From: Palsa-504 sp963789225
GTDB lineage: Bacteria > Actinomycetota > Actinomycetes > Streptosporangiales > Streptosporangiaceae
DNA: 64,000 bases
NCBI GenBank assembly: GCA_963789225.1
Contig: CAWBKD010000030.1
Location: forward strand, 186,001 to 250,000
Direction: 5' to 3'
Below the pieces are notes generated by a model. That model was not told the origin of the DNA, made no database searches, and worked only from the letters and a program-made list of their open reading frames with translations. Positions 1-8,202 of the stretch are shown here, piece by piece; the stretch's first letter is position 1, and every line of letters begins with the position of its first letter. Made by a program: the position numbers and the translations under genes.

Positions 1-2
1 CA

Positions 3-875
3 AGGCCTCAGCAGATCCTGCGGCTCGGCCGGCAGGCCTTCGAGCCGGACCGGCTCCTGGTCATGGCGATCGTGAACCGGACCCCCGATTCGTTCTACCA
101 GCCCGGCGTGACCTGGGAACCGGCGGCGGCCCTGGAGCGTGTGCACGTGGTGGTCGCCGAGGGCGCCGACATCGTCGACATCGGGGGCGTGCCGGCCCGG
201 CCGGGCGATGAGGTCGAGGTGAGCGAGGAGATCCGCCGCACCGTCCCGTTCGTCGCGGCGGTGCGCGACGCCTACCCGGACCTGGTCATCAGCGCGGACA
301 CCTGGCGGCACGAGGTAGCGCGGGAGGTCTGCGCCGCAGGGGCCGACCTGATCAACGACACCTGGGGCGGGTGGGACACCAGGCTGGCCGAGGTGGCGGC
401 GGAGTTCGGCGCGGGCCTGGTCTGCTCGCACGCCGGGGGCCTGCCGCCGCGGACCCGCCCGTTCCGGGTGGCCTACGCCGACGTGGTGGACGACGTGCGC
501 CGCACCACGCTCGCGCTGGCGCAGCGCGCCGTGGCGGCGGGCGTCGAGCCGGCCAGGATCCTGATCGACCCCGCGCACGACTTCGGGAAGAACACGTGGC
601 ACTCGCTGGAGATCACCCGGCGGCTCGCCGAGCTGGCCGCCACGGGCTGGCCGGTCCTGGTGTCGCTGTCGAACAAGGACTTCGTGGGCGAGAGCCTTGA
701 CGCCCCGCTCGATGAGCGGGTGGCCGGGACGCTGGCCACGACGGCCGTCTCGGCGTGGCTGGGCGCCCGCGTGTTCCGGGTCCACCAGGTGCGCGAGACC
801 AGGCACGTGCTGAGCATGGTCTCGGCGATCCGCGGCGATACCCCGCCCGCGCTGGCCGTGCGCGGGCTGGCCTAA
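3..875 (+). CDS. folP2: Dihydropteroate synthase-like protein, FolP2 type (5' partial)
   Basis: The reading frame is open to the window edge and encodes typical DHPS N-terminal residues (LRLGRQAFEPDRLLVM) before the first internal ATG at 63, so the gene starts upstream of the window. Visible motifs are NRTPDSF, INDTWGG, IDPAHDFGKN and FRVH. The pterin-binding loop reads GGVPARPG instead of the GGESTRPG expected for catalytic DHPS. This pattern, and the overall sequence as I remember it, match the mycobacterial FolP2 paralogue, which is reported to lack DHPS activity. A moonlighting or uncharacterised role is therefore more likely than folate synthesis. It lies 2 nt upstream of the LigB-like gene. 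Confidence 0.8.
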   Translation, partial: RPQQILRLGRQAFEPDRLLVMAIVNRTPDSFYQPGVTWEPAAALERVHVVVAEGADIVDIGGVPARPGDEVEVSEEIRRTVPFVAAVRDAYPDLVISADTWRHEVAREVCAAGADLINDTWGGWDTRLAEVAAEFGAGLVCSHAGGLPPRTRPFRVAYADVVDDVRRTTLALAQRAVAAGVEPARILIDPAHDFGKNTWHSLEITRRLAELAATGWPVLVSLSNKDFVGESLDAPLDERVAGTLATTAVSAWLGARVFRVHQVRETRHVLSMVSAIRGDTPPALAVRGLA

Positions 876-877
876 CC

Positions 878-1583
878 ATGATCGCGGCCGCGGCGCTGTG
901 CCCCTCGCCGCCGCTGCTGTGCCCGCAGCTCACCGGCCGCACGCCGGTCCTGCCCGAACTCCGGGCAGCCTGCGCCGAGGTCGTCGGGCGGCTGCTGGGC
1001 CAGGACCCCGACGTGGTCGTGGTCGTGGGGCCGGGCGCCGCGACGAGCACCTGGGACGCCGGCAGCCGGCTAGACCTGTCCGCCTTCGCCCCCGGGCTCG
1101 CGGATCCCGGGACGGGCGGGGTGCCGCTGGCCCTTGGCCTCGGCGCCATGCTCCTCGATCGGGCCCGGTACCGAGGTCCGCGCCGCCTCCAGGCGGTCGG
1201 CCAGGACGAGCCGGCCGACGCGTGCGCGAAGCTCGGCGCGGACCTGGCCGGGCTCGGGTGCCCGGACGGGGTTGCTGGTCATGGGGGACGGGAGCGCCCG
1301 GCGGACCCTGAAGGCGCCCGGGTACCTGGACCCGCGCGCCGCGGGCTTTGACTCCTGGGTCGAGCGCGCGATCCGCACCGGGAACCTGGCGGCGCTGCTT
1401 GAGCTGGACCAGGCGCTGGCTCGCGACCTGATGGCCACCGGCCGGCCGGCCTGGCAGGTGCTGGCGGGCGCCATGCCTGCGCCAACACCTGCCACCGAGG
1501 TGCCGTACTGCGATGATCCCTTCGGCGTCGCGTACCTGGTCGCCTACCTGCACCCTCGGGGGGCTGAGGCGAGCGAGGAGTGA
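878..1583 (+). pseudogene. LigB-like class III extradiol dioxygenase-related protein, frameshifted
   Basis: Translation starts at ATG 878, just after the stop of the FolP2-like gene. The first half (MIAAAALCPSPPLLCPQL, then VVVVVGPG, LDLSAFAPGL, LGLGAMLLDRA) and the second half (TGLLVMGDGSARRTLKAPG, DPFGVAYLVAYL) belong to one protein family but are in different frames. The switch is between about 1240 and 1275, in a G/C-rich stretch. The family is related to the LigB superfamily and is common in actinobacteria as a protein of about 230 residues of unknown function. One base of sequencing error or a real disabling frameshift would both explain it. Confidence 0.65.
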
Positions 1584-1600
1584 GCCTCCGGGTCTAGTAG

Positions 1601-1789
1601 TTATTCGGCGTGTTCCATCGCGCCGCGCAGTTGCGCGGCGCGCCGCCAGGCCTCGACCATCCGGCGTTCCGCCCTCAGTTCGAGCCGCCCGGCCCGGCGG
1701 AGCGAGGCAACCCGACGGCCGTGCCGTCGGTGTTCCGCCTCCTCAAGCGTGCTGCGAGTCCGTTGGCTCGCGAGCAGTTCCCAGCGCAT
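1601..1789 (-). CDS. Small charged protein of unknown function
   Basis: A 62-residue frame opens at ATG 1789 with a GGAG sequence about 10 nt upstream. The product is almost entirely helical and rich in Arg, Glu and Ala, ending in GAMEHAE. It lies downstream of whiB7 on the same strand with a gap of about 120 nt, so it could be co-transcribed. No family is recognised. Arg-rich composition is common in random frames of such GC-rich DNA, so it may not be a gene. Confidence 0.35.
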   Translation of the reverse strand: MRWELLASQRTRSTLEEAEHRRHGRRVASLRRAGRLELRAERRMVEAWRRAAQLRGAMEHAE

Positions 1790-1911
1790 GCTGATCACTC
1801 CTGATGTGTGTGCATTGTGTGCCGCCTGGCCGCGCGGCTTGTGGTCCGCCGCGCGGCCCCATCTGGTGATGTGGCTCTTACGCAGCCACTGTGCTGGCCT
1901 GGCGTCGCCGC

Positions 1912-2295
1912 TTACGCGGCGACTTCGGTCTTACGCGGACGTCCCCTGGGGCGCTTGCGCGGTACGATCGCCCCGCGAATCAGCAACTCGCCGCCCCAGA
2001 CGCCCCAGGGCTCCCTGCGCTCGAGCGCACCGGTCAGGCAGGCGATCCTGGCCCGGCAGCCCCGGCACATGGCCTTCGCCTGCTCCACATCCTCGGGAGA
2101 CTCAGCGAAGAACAGTTCCGGGTCCTCCGTGCACGGAAGATCCAGCCCCACCGGGAGCAGCGTGGCGGTAGCGCTCACCACGCCGAATCCCTGCCTGACG
2201 TCTGGCTCCTGCCCCGCCGCTTCGACCATGGACGCCTCGAACCCCGTCACGTCCATCCTGTCGGCGGTGGCACTGCGCCATTGCATCGGTGCCAT
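1912..2295 (-). CDS. whiB7: WhiB7-type iron-sulfur transcriptional regulator
   Basis: The 127-residue product has the four-cysteine [4Fe-4S] signature (LPCTEDPE, then CRGCRARIAC), the WhiB turn motif EPWGVWGGE, and a C-terminal AT-hook in PRKRPRGRPRK. The AT-hook after the GVWGG turn is characteristic of WhiB7, the actinobacterial activator of intrinsic antibiotic resistance that acts with the principal sigma factor. The start at ATG 2295 has GAGAGG immediately upstream. The leader on the same strand holds a strong hairpin with a T-rich tail and an upstream ORF, as expected for an attenuated whiB7 gene. Confidence in the family is high; confidence in the exact start is moderate. Confidence 0.88.
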   Translation of the reverse strand: MAPMQWRSATADRMDVTGFEASMVEAAGQEPDVRQGFGVVSATATLLPVGLDLPCTEDPELFFAESPEDVEQAKAMCRGCRARIACLTGALERREPWGVWGGELLIRGAIVPRKRPRGRPRKTEVAA

Positions 2296-2372
2296 CCCCT
2301 CTCGCTAGCCGGTCCTAGTTGTCGGTCCAACGCGATTTCTCGCCCGTCCTGGGACCTAGGCCCAAATAACTA

Positions 2373-2403
2373 GGCCGCGGACCCTGTGTGCGGGTCCGCG
2401 GCC
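2373..2403 (-). terminator. Hairpin in whiB7 leader, probable attenuator/terminator
   Basis: A perfect 12-bp stem (GGCCGCGGACCC with GGGTCCGCGGCC, 7-nt loop) lies between the upstream ORF and whiB7. Read on the minus strand it is followed by CTAGTTATTT, a T-rich run suited to intrinsic termination. Known whiB7 leaders use an upstream ORF plus a terminator to sense translation inhibition. This hairpin occupies the same place, so attenuation is the likely role. Confidence 0.65.
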
Positions 2404-2427
2404 TCAAGGGGATTTCTGGCCGGTCTT

Positions 2428-2733
2428 CTAGACCGGTTCCCTATGTTGAGGCGGACCCACTGCGGTAACGCCGACGGCGTTAGCGCTTGTCATGTAGTTG
2501 TCGGAATTCGGCTGCCCAAGCTGGACCGCGACAGCGGCCTTGGGCGGGACCGGGATGGCGAACACGACGTGCCCCCGGACGCGCGGAACGGACTGCACCG
2601 CAACGGCGCACGGCCCTGTGCCGAGACCGGCACCGAGCACACCCGTCCCCGGGAAGGTGCTCCGCAGGCTGGAAGCAGCCGCACGCGACCGCCACAGCGT
2701 GGCAGGCAGTTTGCCTGAGTAGATGTATGTCAC
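2428..2733 (-). CDS. Leader ORF / small protein upstream of whiB7
   Basis: GTG at 2733 is preceded by an excellent Shine-Dalgarno (AGAGGAGGTG), giving a 101-residue product beginning VTYIYSGKLPATLW. The frame also holds an internal ATG at 2493 that would give a 21-residue peptide, MTSANAVGVTAVGPPQHREP plus V. Its stop at 2428 falls inside a small hairpin (CCGGTCT/AGACCGG) just before the whiB7 terminator hairpin. Either the long or the short product could act as the translated sensor of a whiB7 attenuator. No protein family is recognised. Confidence 0.45.
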   Translation of the reverse strand: MTYIYSGKLPATLWRSRAAASSLRSTFPGTGVLGAGLGTGPCAVAVQSVPRVRGHVVFAIPVPPKAAVAVQLGQPNSDNYMTSANAVGVTAVGPPQHREPV

Positions 2734-2822
2734 GGGGCACCTCCTCTCTGGGAGCATCGCCAATTAGCCCACGGACATGTACGCAGCCTAAGTGCTGCCT
2801 CCGGGTGGGGCAACACTTTTTT

Positions 2823-3023
2823 GACCTGGGATTTCACCACACGGAAAGGGAAAGATACGGCGGCCCGCCAGCGCTGGCCGGGGGTTCCGGGGGTTGTCCC
2901 CCGGGCTAGCACTGCTGACCTGGGATTTCACCACACGGAAAGGGAAAGATACGGCGGCCCGCCAGCGCTGGCCGGGGGTTCCGGGGGTTGTCCCCCGGGC
3001 TAGCACTGCTGACCTGGGATTTC
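2823..3023. repeat. Two tandem copies of a 94-bp unit plus a 13-bp partial third
   Basis: The unit begins GACCTGGGATTTCACCACAC and runs 2823-2916, repeats as 2917-3010 with no visible difference, and a third copy starts at 3011 (GACCTGGGATTTC). Each unit contains an inverted repeat (CCGGGGG, TTGT, CCCCCGG). It fills most of the roughly 300-bp gap between the thioesterase stop and the whiB7 leader. The inverted repeats could act as transcription terminators for tesB. Confidence 0.9.
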
Positions 3024-3035
3024 GCGATCTTGACT

Positions 3036-3899
3036 TCAGCTGGGAGGGCGGCCGGTACGGATCAGGCCCTCCTGCACCACGGAGACCACGAGTTCGCCCT
3101 GCTCGGTGAACACCTCGCCGCGGGCCAGGCCGCGGGCGCCGTAGGCCACGGGCGAGTCCTGCGCGTACAGCAGCCAACGGTCGGCGCGGAAGGGACGGTG
3201 GAACCACATGGCGTGGTCGAGGCTGGCTCCCGAGGTGCGCCCGTCCCACCACGACAGGCCGTGCCCGATCAGCACTGAGTCCAGCAGCGTCATGTCCGAG
3301 ACGTAGGTCATCAGGCACACGTGCAAGAGGGGGTCGTCGGGCAGTTCCCCGTCCACCCGCAGCCAGACCAGGTTCGTGGTGGTGCGCAGCGACGGATCTC
3401 GCTCCGCCTCGACTTGCACGGGCCCGATCGACCGCAGGTCGATCGGGCTATCCCGCCACGGGACGGACGCCTCGCCGAGCACGCGGGCCATCTTGTCCTG
3501 CCGGCGTTCGACGGCCTCCGGTGGCGGTACGTCGGGCATCGGGTCGGCGTGCTCGGGGCCTGGTTCGGCGTGGTGGAAGGACGCGGACAGGGTGAAGATC
3601 GTCTCCCCGTGCTGGACCGCGGACACCCGGCGGGTGGTGAACGACCGCCCGTCCCGCACCCGGTCGACCAGGTACACCAGCGGGACCGCCGGGTCGCCCG
3701 GCCTGATGAAGTAGGCGTGCAGGGAGTGCACGGGCCGGTCGGCCGGGACGGTCCGGCCCGCGGCGACCAGTGCCTGCCCGGCCACCTGGCCGCCGAACAC
3801 CCGCTGCCTGCGCTCGTCCGGGCTGCGCCCGCGGAAGATGTTGACCTCGATCCGCTCCAGGTCGAGCAGGTCGAGCAGCTCGTCGAGCGCCTTACCCAT
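3036..3899 (-). CDS. tesB: Acyl-CoA thioesterase II (TesB-like)
   Basis: The product is about 287 residues, the usual length for TesB, and holds both hotdog domains. The N-terminal half has FGGQVAGQAL and HSLHAYFIRPGD, and the C-terminal half has SLDHAMWFHRPFRADRWLLY. It hydrolyses acyl-CoA to free acid and CoA in the cytoplasm. ATG 3899 was preferred over an upstream start because the family begins near this MGKALDEL sequence. The start overlaps the end of the uvrD2-like gene by 8 nt, which suggests co-transcription. Confidence 0.88.
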   Translation of the reverse strand: MGKALDELLDLLDLERIEVNIFRGRSPDERRQRVFGGQVAGQALVAAGRTVPADRPVHSLHAYFIRPGDPAVPLVYLVDRVRDGRSFTTRRVSAVQHGETIFTLSASFHHAEPGPEHADPMPDVPPPEAVERRQDKMARVLGEASVPWRDSPIDLRSIGPVQVEAERDPSLRTTTNLVWLRVDGELPDDPLLHVCLMTYVSDMTLLDSVLIGHGLSWWDGRTSGASLDHAMWFHRPFRADRWLLYAQDSPVAYGARGLARGEVFTEQGELVVSVVQEGLIRTGRPPS

Positions 3900-5658
3900 G
3901 GCCCCTCCGGCCGATCCGCACGTCATCGAGGAAACGCGACCGCTGCCTGGCGGGGCCGCGGTTCCGGCTGCCCGGCGTGCGGGCCGGGGACCAGGACAGA
4001 TACAGGTGCTGGCGGGCCCTGGTCACCGCCACATACAGTAGCCGCCTCTCCTCCTCGAGCGCGTCCGCGGATTTGGCGTGCACGATGGGCATGAGCCCTT
4101 CGACCAGGCCGGGCAGGAACACCGCGTCCCACTCCAGGCCCTTGGCCGCGTGCATCGAGGCGAGCGTCACGCCCTCGACCGCCGGCGCGTGCCCCAACTC
4201 CGCCCGCAGGGTCAGCTCCGCCGAGAACTCGCCCAGGGTGGCGTCTGGTCGCGCCGCGTGCATGTCGTCCGCGAGCTGCGCGATCGCGGCGAGTGACTCC
4301 CACCGCTCCCGGGCCGCCGGGCCCCCGGCCGGGGGGGCGCTGGTGAAGCCGACGCCGGTCAGCACGTGGCGGACCGAGGCCGGCAGCGGGTCCCGGCCGT
4401 CGTCGGCCGCCTCGCCGCGCGCGGCGCCGCGGAGCAGCACGAGCACCTGGCGCACCACGGGTCGCTCGTAGAACCGTTCGGCGCCGCGCACCACGTACGG
4501 GACTCCGGCCTCGTCTAGCGCCCGCTCGAACCGTTCGGTGTCGGCGTTGATCCGGACCAGCACCGCGATCTCCCGGACCGGGACGCCCGTCGCCAGGAGC
4601 GCCCGGATCTGGATGGCCAGCCCGGCCGCCTCGTCGGTGTCGTCGGAGCATTCGGTGAGCACGGGCGCCGGGCCGGCGGGCCGTTGCGCGATAAGCGCGC
4701 CGCCCCCGGGGATGAGCCGGTTGGCCAGCGCGACCACCTGCGGCGTGGACCGGTAGTCGCGCACCAGGCGGACCACCGTCGCGCCGGGGAACTCCGCGGT
4801 GAAACCGGTCAGGTAGGCGGGCGTGGCGCCGGTGAACGAGTAGATCACCTGCTGCGGGTCCCCCACCACGCAGAGGTCGTCGCGGTCGCCGAGCCAGGCG
4901 TCGAGCAGCAGTTTCTGCAGCGGGTTCACGTCCTGGTACTCATCGACGACGAAGTACCTGAACGTCCCGCGCACCTGCTCGGCCGCCCCGCGGTGCTCGA
5001 GCACGATGGCGGCGGTCAGCTCCAGGACGGACTCGAAGTCGATCAGGTGCCGCTCCCGCCGCAGCCGTTCGTACCCGGCGAACACCGCGGCCATCTTCTC
5101 GGCCCCGGCCGTGGGAGAGCGCCCGGCCCGGGCCGCGGCGTCGGCGTAGCCGTCCGCGCGGACCTGGATCGCCTTGGCCCACTCGATCTCGGCCGCGGCG
5201 TCGGAGAGCCCCGCATCGAGCCTGACCCGCGCCTGTTTGGCCGCCTCGCGGACCAGGCCGAGCTTGGAGTCGATCAGCTCAGGGGGGCGGCCGCCGATGA
5301 CCCTCGGCCAGAAGTAGTTGAGCTGGCGCAGCGCGGCGGCGTGGAAGGTGGAGGCCCGCACGCGCGCCGCGCCGAGCTGCCTGAGCCGGCCGCGCAGTTC
5401 CCCCGCCGCCCGCACGGTGAACGTAAGGGCCAGCACGTGCGCCGGGTTGACCAGCCCGGAGCCGACCGCGTACGCAATCCGGTGGGTGATCGCGCGCGTC
5501 TTGCCGGTGCCCGCGCCGGCCAGGACGCAGACCGGTCCGCGGGTGACCAGGGCCACCTCGCGCTGCTCCGGGTCGAGCCCGGCCAGCAGCGCGTCACAGC
5601 TCTCCTGCACGGTGTCGGTCTCCTGCACGGGGTCGGCCACGCGCTCATCCTGCCTCAT
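3892..5658 (-). CDS. uvrD2: UvrD2-like superfamily 1 DNA helicase lacking HRDC
   Basis: The product has a Walker A (LAGAGTGKT), the Q-motif region DPEQREVAL, motif II (VVDEYQDVNPLQ), motif III (VVGDPQQVIYSFTGA), motif IV (RLVRDYRST), motif V (VTLASMHAAKGLEWDAVF) and motif VI (LLYVAVTRAR). The arrangement matches actinobacterial UvrD2. The protein stops soon after motif VI (SRFLDDVRIGRRGHG), so the C-terminal HRDC domain and cysteine motif found in mycobacterial UvrD2 are absent. The start at ATG 5658 is uncertain, as further upstream starts stay open to about 5724. Confidence 0.85.
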   Translation of the reverse strand: MRQDERVADPVQETDTVQESCDALLAGLDPEQREVALVTRGPVCVLAGAGTGKTRAITHRIAYAVGSGLVNPAHVLALTFTVRAAGELRGRLRQLGAARVRASTFHAAALRQLNYFWPRVIGGRPPELIDSKLGLVREAAKQARVRLDAGLSDAAAEIEWAKAIQVRADGYADAAARAGRSPTAGAEKMAAVFAGYERLRRERHLIDFESVLELTAAIVLEHRGAAEQVRGTFRYFVVDEYQDVNPLQKLLLDAWLGDRDDLCVVGDPQQVIYSFTGATPAYLTGFTAEFPGATVVRLVRDYRSTPQVVALANRLIPGGGALIAQRPAGPAPVLTECSDDTDEAAGLAIQIRALLATGVPVREIAVLVRINADTERFERALDEAGVPYVVRGAERFYERPVVRQVLVLLRGAARGEAADDGRDPLPASVRHVLTGVGFTSAPPAGGPAARERWESLAAIAQLADDMHAARPDATLGEFSAELTLRAELGHAPAVEGVTLASMHAAKGLEWDAVFLPGLVEGLMPIVHAKSADALEEERRLLYVAVTRARQHLYLSWSPARTPGSRNRGPARQRSRFLDDVRIGRRGHG

Positions 5659-5781
5659 CGGACCGACCGGCGCGCCGTGGAACTGGGTCGCGCGAGCGGG
5701 GAGGCGGGGCACCAGGGAAGGCAACGGGTCCCGGCGGCGTTACACAAGCCGGTATTTCAACCAACCACGAGGAGGCGGCGG

Positions 5782-6057
5782 GTGCCCGGCCAGCTGACGA
5801 TGTACACCACCCAATGGTGCGGCTTCTGCCGGAACCTGAAGAACCAGCTCGCGCGGGTCGGGATCGAGATGGCCGAGGTCGACATCGAGCGCGACCCCGC
5901 CGCGGCCGACTTCGTGATGTCGGTCAACGGCGGCAACCAGACCGTGCCCACCGTGGTCTTCCCCGACGGCAGCGTGATGACCAACCCCTCGGCTAACCAG
6001 GTGCGCGCCCAGCTGGACGCCATCACCGCGGGGCAGGAGGTCCTGGCCCAGGGGTGA
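5782..6057 (+). CDS. mrx1: Mycoredoxin/glutaredoxin-like protein
   Basis: The 91-residue product is a thioredoxin-fold protein with the active site WCGFC near residue 13, a cis-proline TVPTVVF and NPSANQV near the C-terminus. This matches actinobacterial mycoredoxin, which reduces mycothiol mixed disulfides. GTG 5782 was chosen because GAGGAGG lies 7-13 nt upstream. It is divergent from the uvrD2-like gene with a short shared intergenic region. Confidence 0.85.
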   Translation: MPGQLTMYTTQWCGFCRNLKNQLARVGIEMAEVDIERDPAAADFVMSVNGGNQTVPTVVFPDGSVMTNPSANQVRAQLDAITAGQEVLAQG

Positions 6058-6126
6058 CACCACCGCCGTTCGGGATTAAAAAGCATTTTTACACCGAACG
6101 CGGTTCAGTGCCGGGGCAGGTGATGC

Positions 6127-6594
6127 ATGGGCGATGAATCCGCAGATGAGCTCGTGGTCCGGAGGTCAGGGCGGGGCTGGCAGGTCGGGGACGAGGAAAC
6201 CGACGACCTGACCAGCGCCATGGTGCTCGCCGACCTGCTCGCCGGGGACCTGGGCCTGGCCAGCGAGGCGCCGCAGGCCGAGCCCGCGAGCCAGGACGAG
6301 GCGGCGCGGCTCGCCGTGACGGTGGCGCAGCTCGAGCACGCCCTCGCCACGCGGGTGCGCGTCGAGCAGGCCATCGGCGTGCTGGCCGAACGGCACAGGC
6401 TCCGGCCCCGGGAGGCGTTCGACCTGCTCAGGAGCGTGGCCCGGGCGGACGGCCAGAAGGTCACCGAGCTCGCAGGGATCGTGGTGGACAGCGCGTCCAA
6501 CCCGCTGCTGCCGCTGCCCGAGGCCCTGGCCAGGCAGCGGATCGCGGCGCCCCAGCGCGGGCTCTCACCGCGCCACGTCCGCGCCAGGAGCTAA
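6127..6594 (+). CDS. ANTAR-domain protein
   Basis: The 155-residue product has a variable N-terminal half and a C-terminal three-helix ANTAR domain (residues about 78-125: RVRVEQAIGVLAERH, then AFDLLRSVARADGQKV). ANTAR domains bind tandem RNA hairpins and regulate termination or translation. No sensor domain such as PAS or GAF is seen at the N-terminus, so the stimulus is unknown. It stands alone between mycoredoxin and the DNA methyltransferase. Confidence 0.78.
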   Translation: MGDESADELVVRRSGRGWQVGDEETDDLTSAMVLADLLAGDLGLASEAPQAEPASQDEAARLAVTVAQLEHALATRVRVEQAIGVLAERHRLRPREAFDLLRSVARADGQKVTELAGIVVDSASNPLLPLPEALARQRIAAPQRGLSPRHVRARS

Positions 6595-6728
6595 CCTGGC
6601 GATACCCTTCCGCGACACGTCCGCGCACGCGGCGATCCGGGGGGCGCGAATGACGGCGGACGGCGCTACAGTCCTTGGCACGTGTGGGGTGGCTCCGTCA
6701 CCGAGGTTGGAGCGAGGGAGGCCGGGCG

Positions 6729-8012
6729 ATGGACCTTGACGCGGTCGAGATCTGCGCCGGGGCCGGGGGGCAGGCCCTCGGGCTTGAGCGGGCCGGCTTC
6801 GAGCACGCCCTGGCCGTCGAGCTCGACGCAACGGCGTGCGCCACGCTGAGGGCCAACCGGCCCGGCTGGAAGGTCGCCGAGGGCGACGTGGCCGATCCGG
6901 CCCTCTGGCGGCCGCGCGACTACCAGGGCGTGGCGCTGCTGGCGGGCGGCGTCCCCTGCCCGCCGTTCACCGTGGCGGGGCGGCAGCTAGGCGCGGCCGA
7001 CGAGCGTGACCTGTTCGCCTGGGCGGTGGAGCTGTGCGGGGTGGTCAGGCCGCGGGCGCTGCTGCTTGAGAACGTCAGGGGGCTGAGCACCGCCCGGTTC
7101 AGCGGGTACCGCCAGCACGTCCTTGACCGGCTGCGCGAGCTCGGGTACGTCCCGGGGTGGCGGCTGCTGCACGCGTCGGAGTTCGGCGTTCCGCAGCTTC
7201 GCCCGCGCTTCGTGCTCGTCGCCTTGCGCCCGGCGGACGCGCCCTGGTTCCGGTGGCCGGAGCCGTCCTTTGGTCCGGGCTTGACGGTCGGCCAGGCTCT
7301 GGGTGACCTGATGGCCGCGCGCGGGTGGCGAGGAGCCGCGGGCTGGGCCCGGAGGGCCGACCGGATCGCCCCCACGATCGTGGGCGGGTCGAAGAAGCAT
7401 GGCGGGGGTGACCTCGGCCCGACCCGGGCCAAGCAGGCCTGGGCCGAGCTCGGCGTCGACGGCCTCGGCATCGCCGACGCCGCCCCGGGGCCCGATGCGG
7501 ACCCGGCCCTGGCGCCCCGGCTGACCTGCGAGATGGTCGCCAGGCTGCAGGGCTGGCGGGACGAGTGGGACTGGCGGTTCAGCGGGCGCAAGACCGCGCG
7601 GTACCGGCAGATCGGCAACGCGTTCCCGCCCCCGGTCGCGGAGGCGGTCGGGACGGCCATCCGCCGGGCGCTGGAGCACGCGGGCTCGCCGGGTGCGGCG
7701 GGTGGGGCGGGGGTTGCATCGGGGGACGCTTCGTGGGACGGCGGCGAGGTGCGCGTGCACGACCCGGTGTTTCGCGTGCTCCGGTCGCGCGATGACTTCC
7801 TGACCGCCGGGCAGATCGCGGACCTGGCCGGGGGCCTTGAGGCTGGTGCCGTCCTCGGGCGGCTGGGGCACCTCCGGCGTGACTTCGAGCTGGAGGTCGC
7901 CGAGGGGAATGACGGGCCGGCCTACCGGCTCGCCGGGTTCCGGGCCTTCCTGGGGCAGCGCGAGCACGCGCGCCACCGGCGTTTCGCGGCGAGCCGGGCC
8001 ACCATCAGCTGA
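6729..8012 (+). CDS. Solitary DNA (cytosine-5-)methyltransferase
   Basis: The product shows motif I (EICAGAGGQALGLERAGF), the catalytic loop GGVPCPPFTVAGRQ with the PC nucleophile, motif VI LLENVRGL, motif VIII QLRPRFVLVAL and motif X RQIGNAFPPPVAEAVG. After motif X there is a tail of roughly 100 residues containing a winged-helix-like segment (FLTAGQIADLAGGLE). The variable region between motifs VIII and IX is short. No restriction endonuclease or Vsr gene is adjacent, so it looks like an orphan methylase. The ATG at 6729 follows GAGGGAGGCC. Confidence 0.88.
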   Translation: MDLDAVEICAGAGGQALGLERAGFEHALAVELDATACATLRANRPGWKVAEGDVADPALWRPRDYQGVALLAGGVPCPPFTVAGRQLGAADERDLFAWAVELCGVVRPRALLLENVRGLSTARFSGYRQHVLDRLRELGYVPGWRLLHASEFGVPQLRPRFVLVALRPADAPWFRWPEPSFGPGLTVGQALGDLMAARGWRGAAGWARRADRIAPTIVGGSKKHGGGDLGPTRAKQAWAELGVDGLGIADAAPGPDADPALAPRLTCEMVARLQGWRDEWDWRFSGRKTARYRQIGNAFPPPVAEAVGTAIRRALEHAGSPGAAGGAGVASGDASWDGGEVRVHDPVFRVLRSRDDFLTAGQIADLAGGLEAGAVLGRLGHLRRDFELEVAEGNDGPAYRLAGFRAFLGQREHARHRRFAASRATIS

Positions 8013-8152
8013 CGCGGCCTACCTTCAACCCATGGGTGTGGCTTACTACTGGCTCTAATAGGCAGGGTGCCACTACCAGCGGTCAGCGTCACGTTACTGA
8101 CGGGGTGGATGTGATTGATGGGGACGGAGGAGTGAGTGGGTGGGGGGCACGG

Positions 8153-8185
8153 GGCCGGGCCCGGTGAGATTCACCGGGCCCGGCC
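8153..8185 (-). terminator. Strong hairpin terminator
   Basis: A perfect 15-bp inverted repeat (GGCCGGGCCCGGTGA, 3-nt loop, TCACCGGGCCCGGCC) lies 18 nt after the stop of the lipoprotein gene. There is no clear T-run on either strand, as is common for actinobacterial terminators. Confidence 0.7.
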
Positions 8186-8202
8186 AGGCACGTGACGCCG
8201 GA

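Noticed and set aside
4684..5724. A long open frame on the plus strand across the uvrD2-like gene.
   Set aside because: It is antisense to a helicase with all motifs intact, its product is low-complexity Arg/Gly/Pro, and such antisense frames are common in GC-rich DNA.
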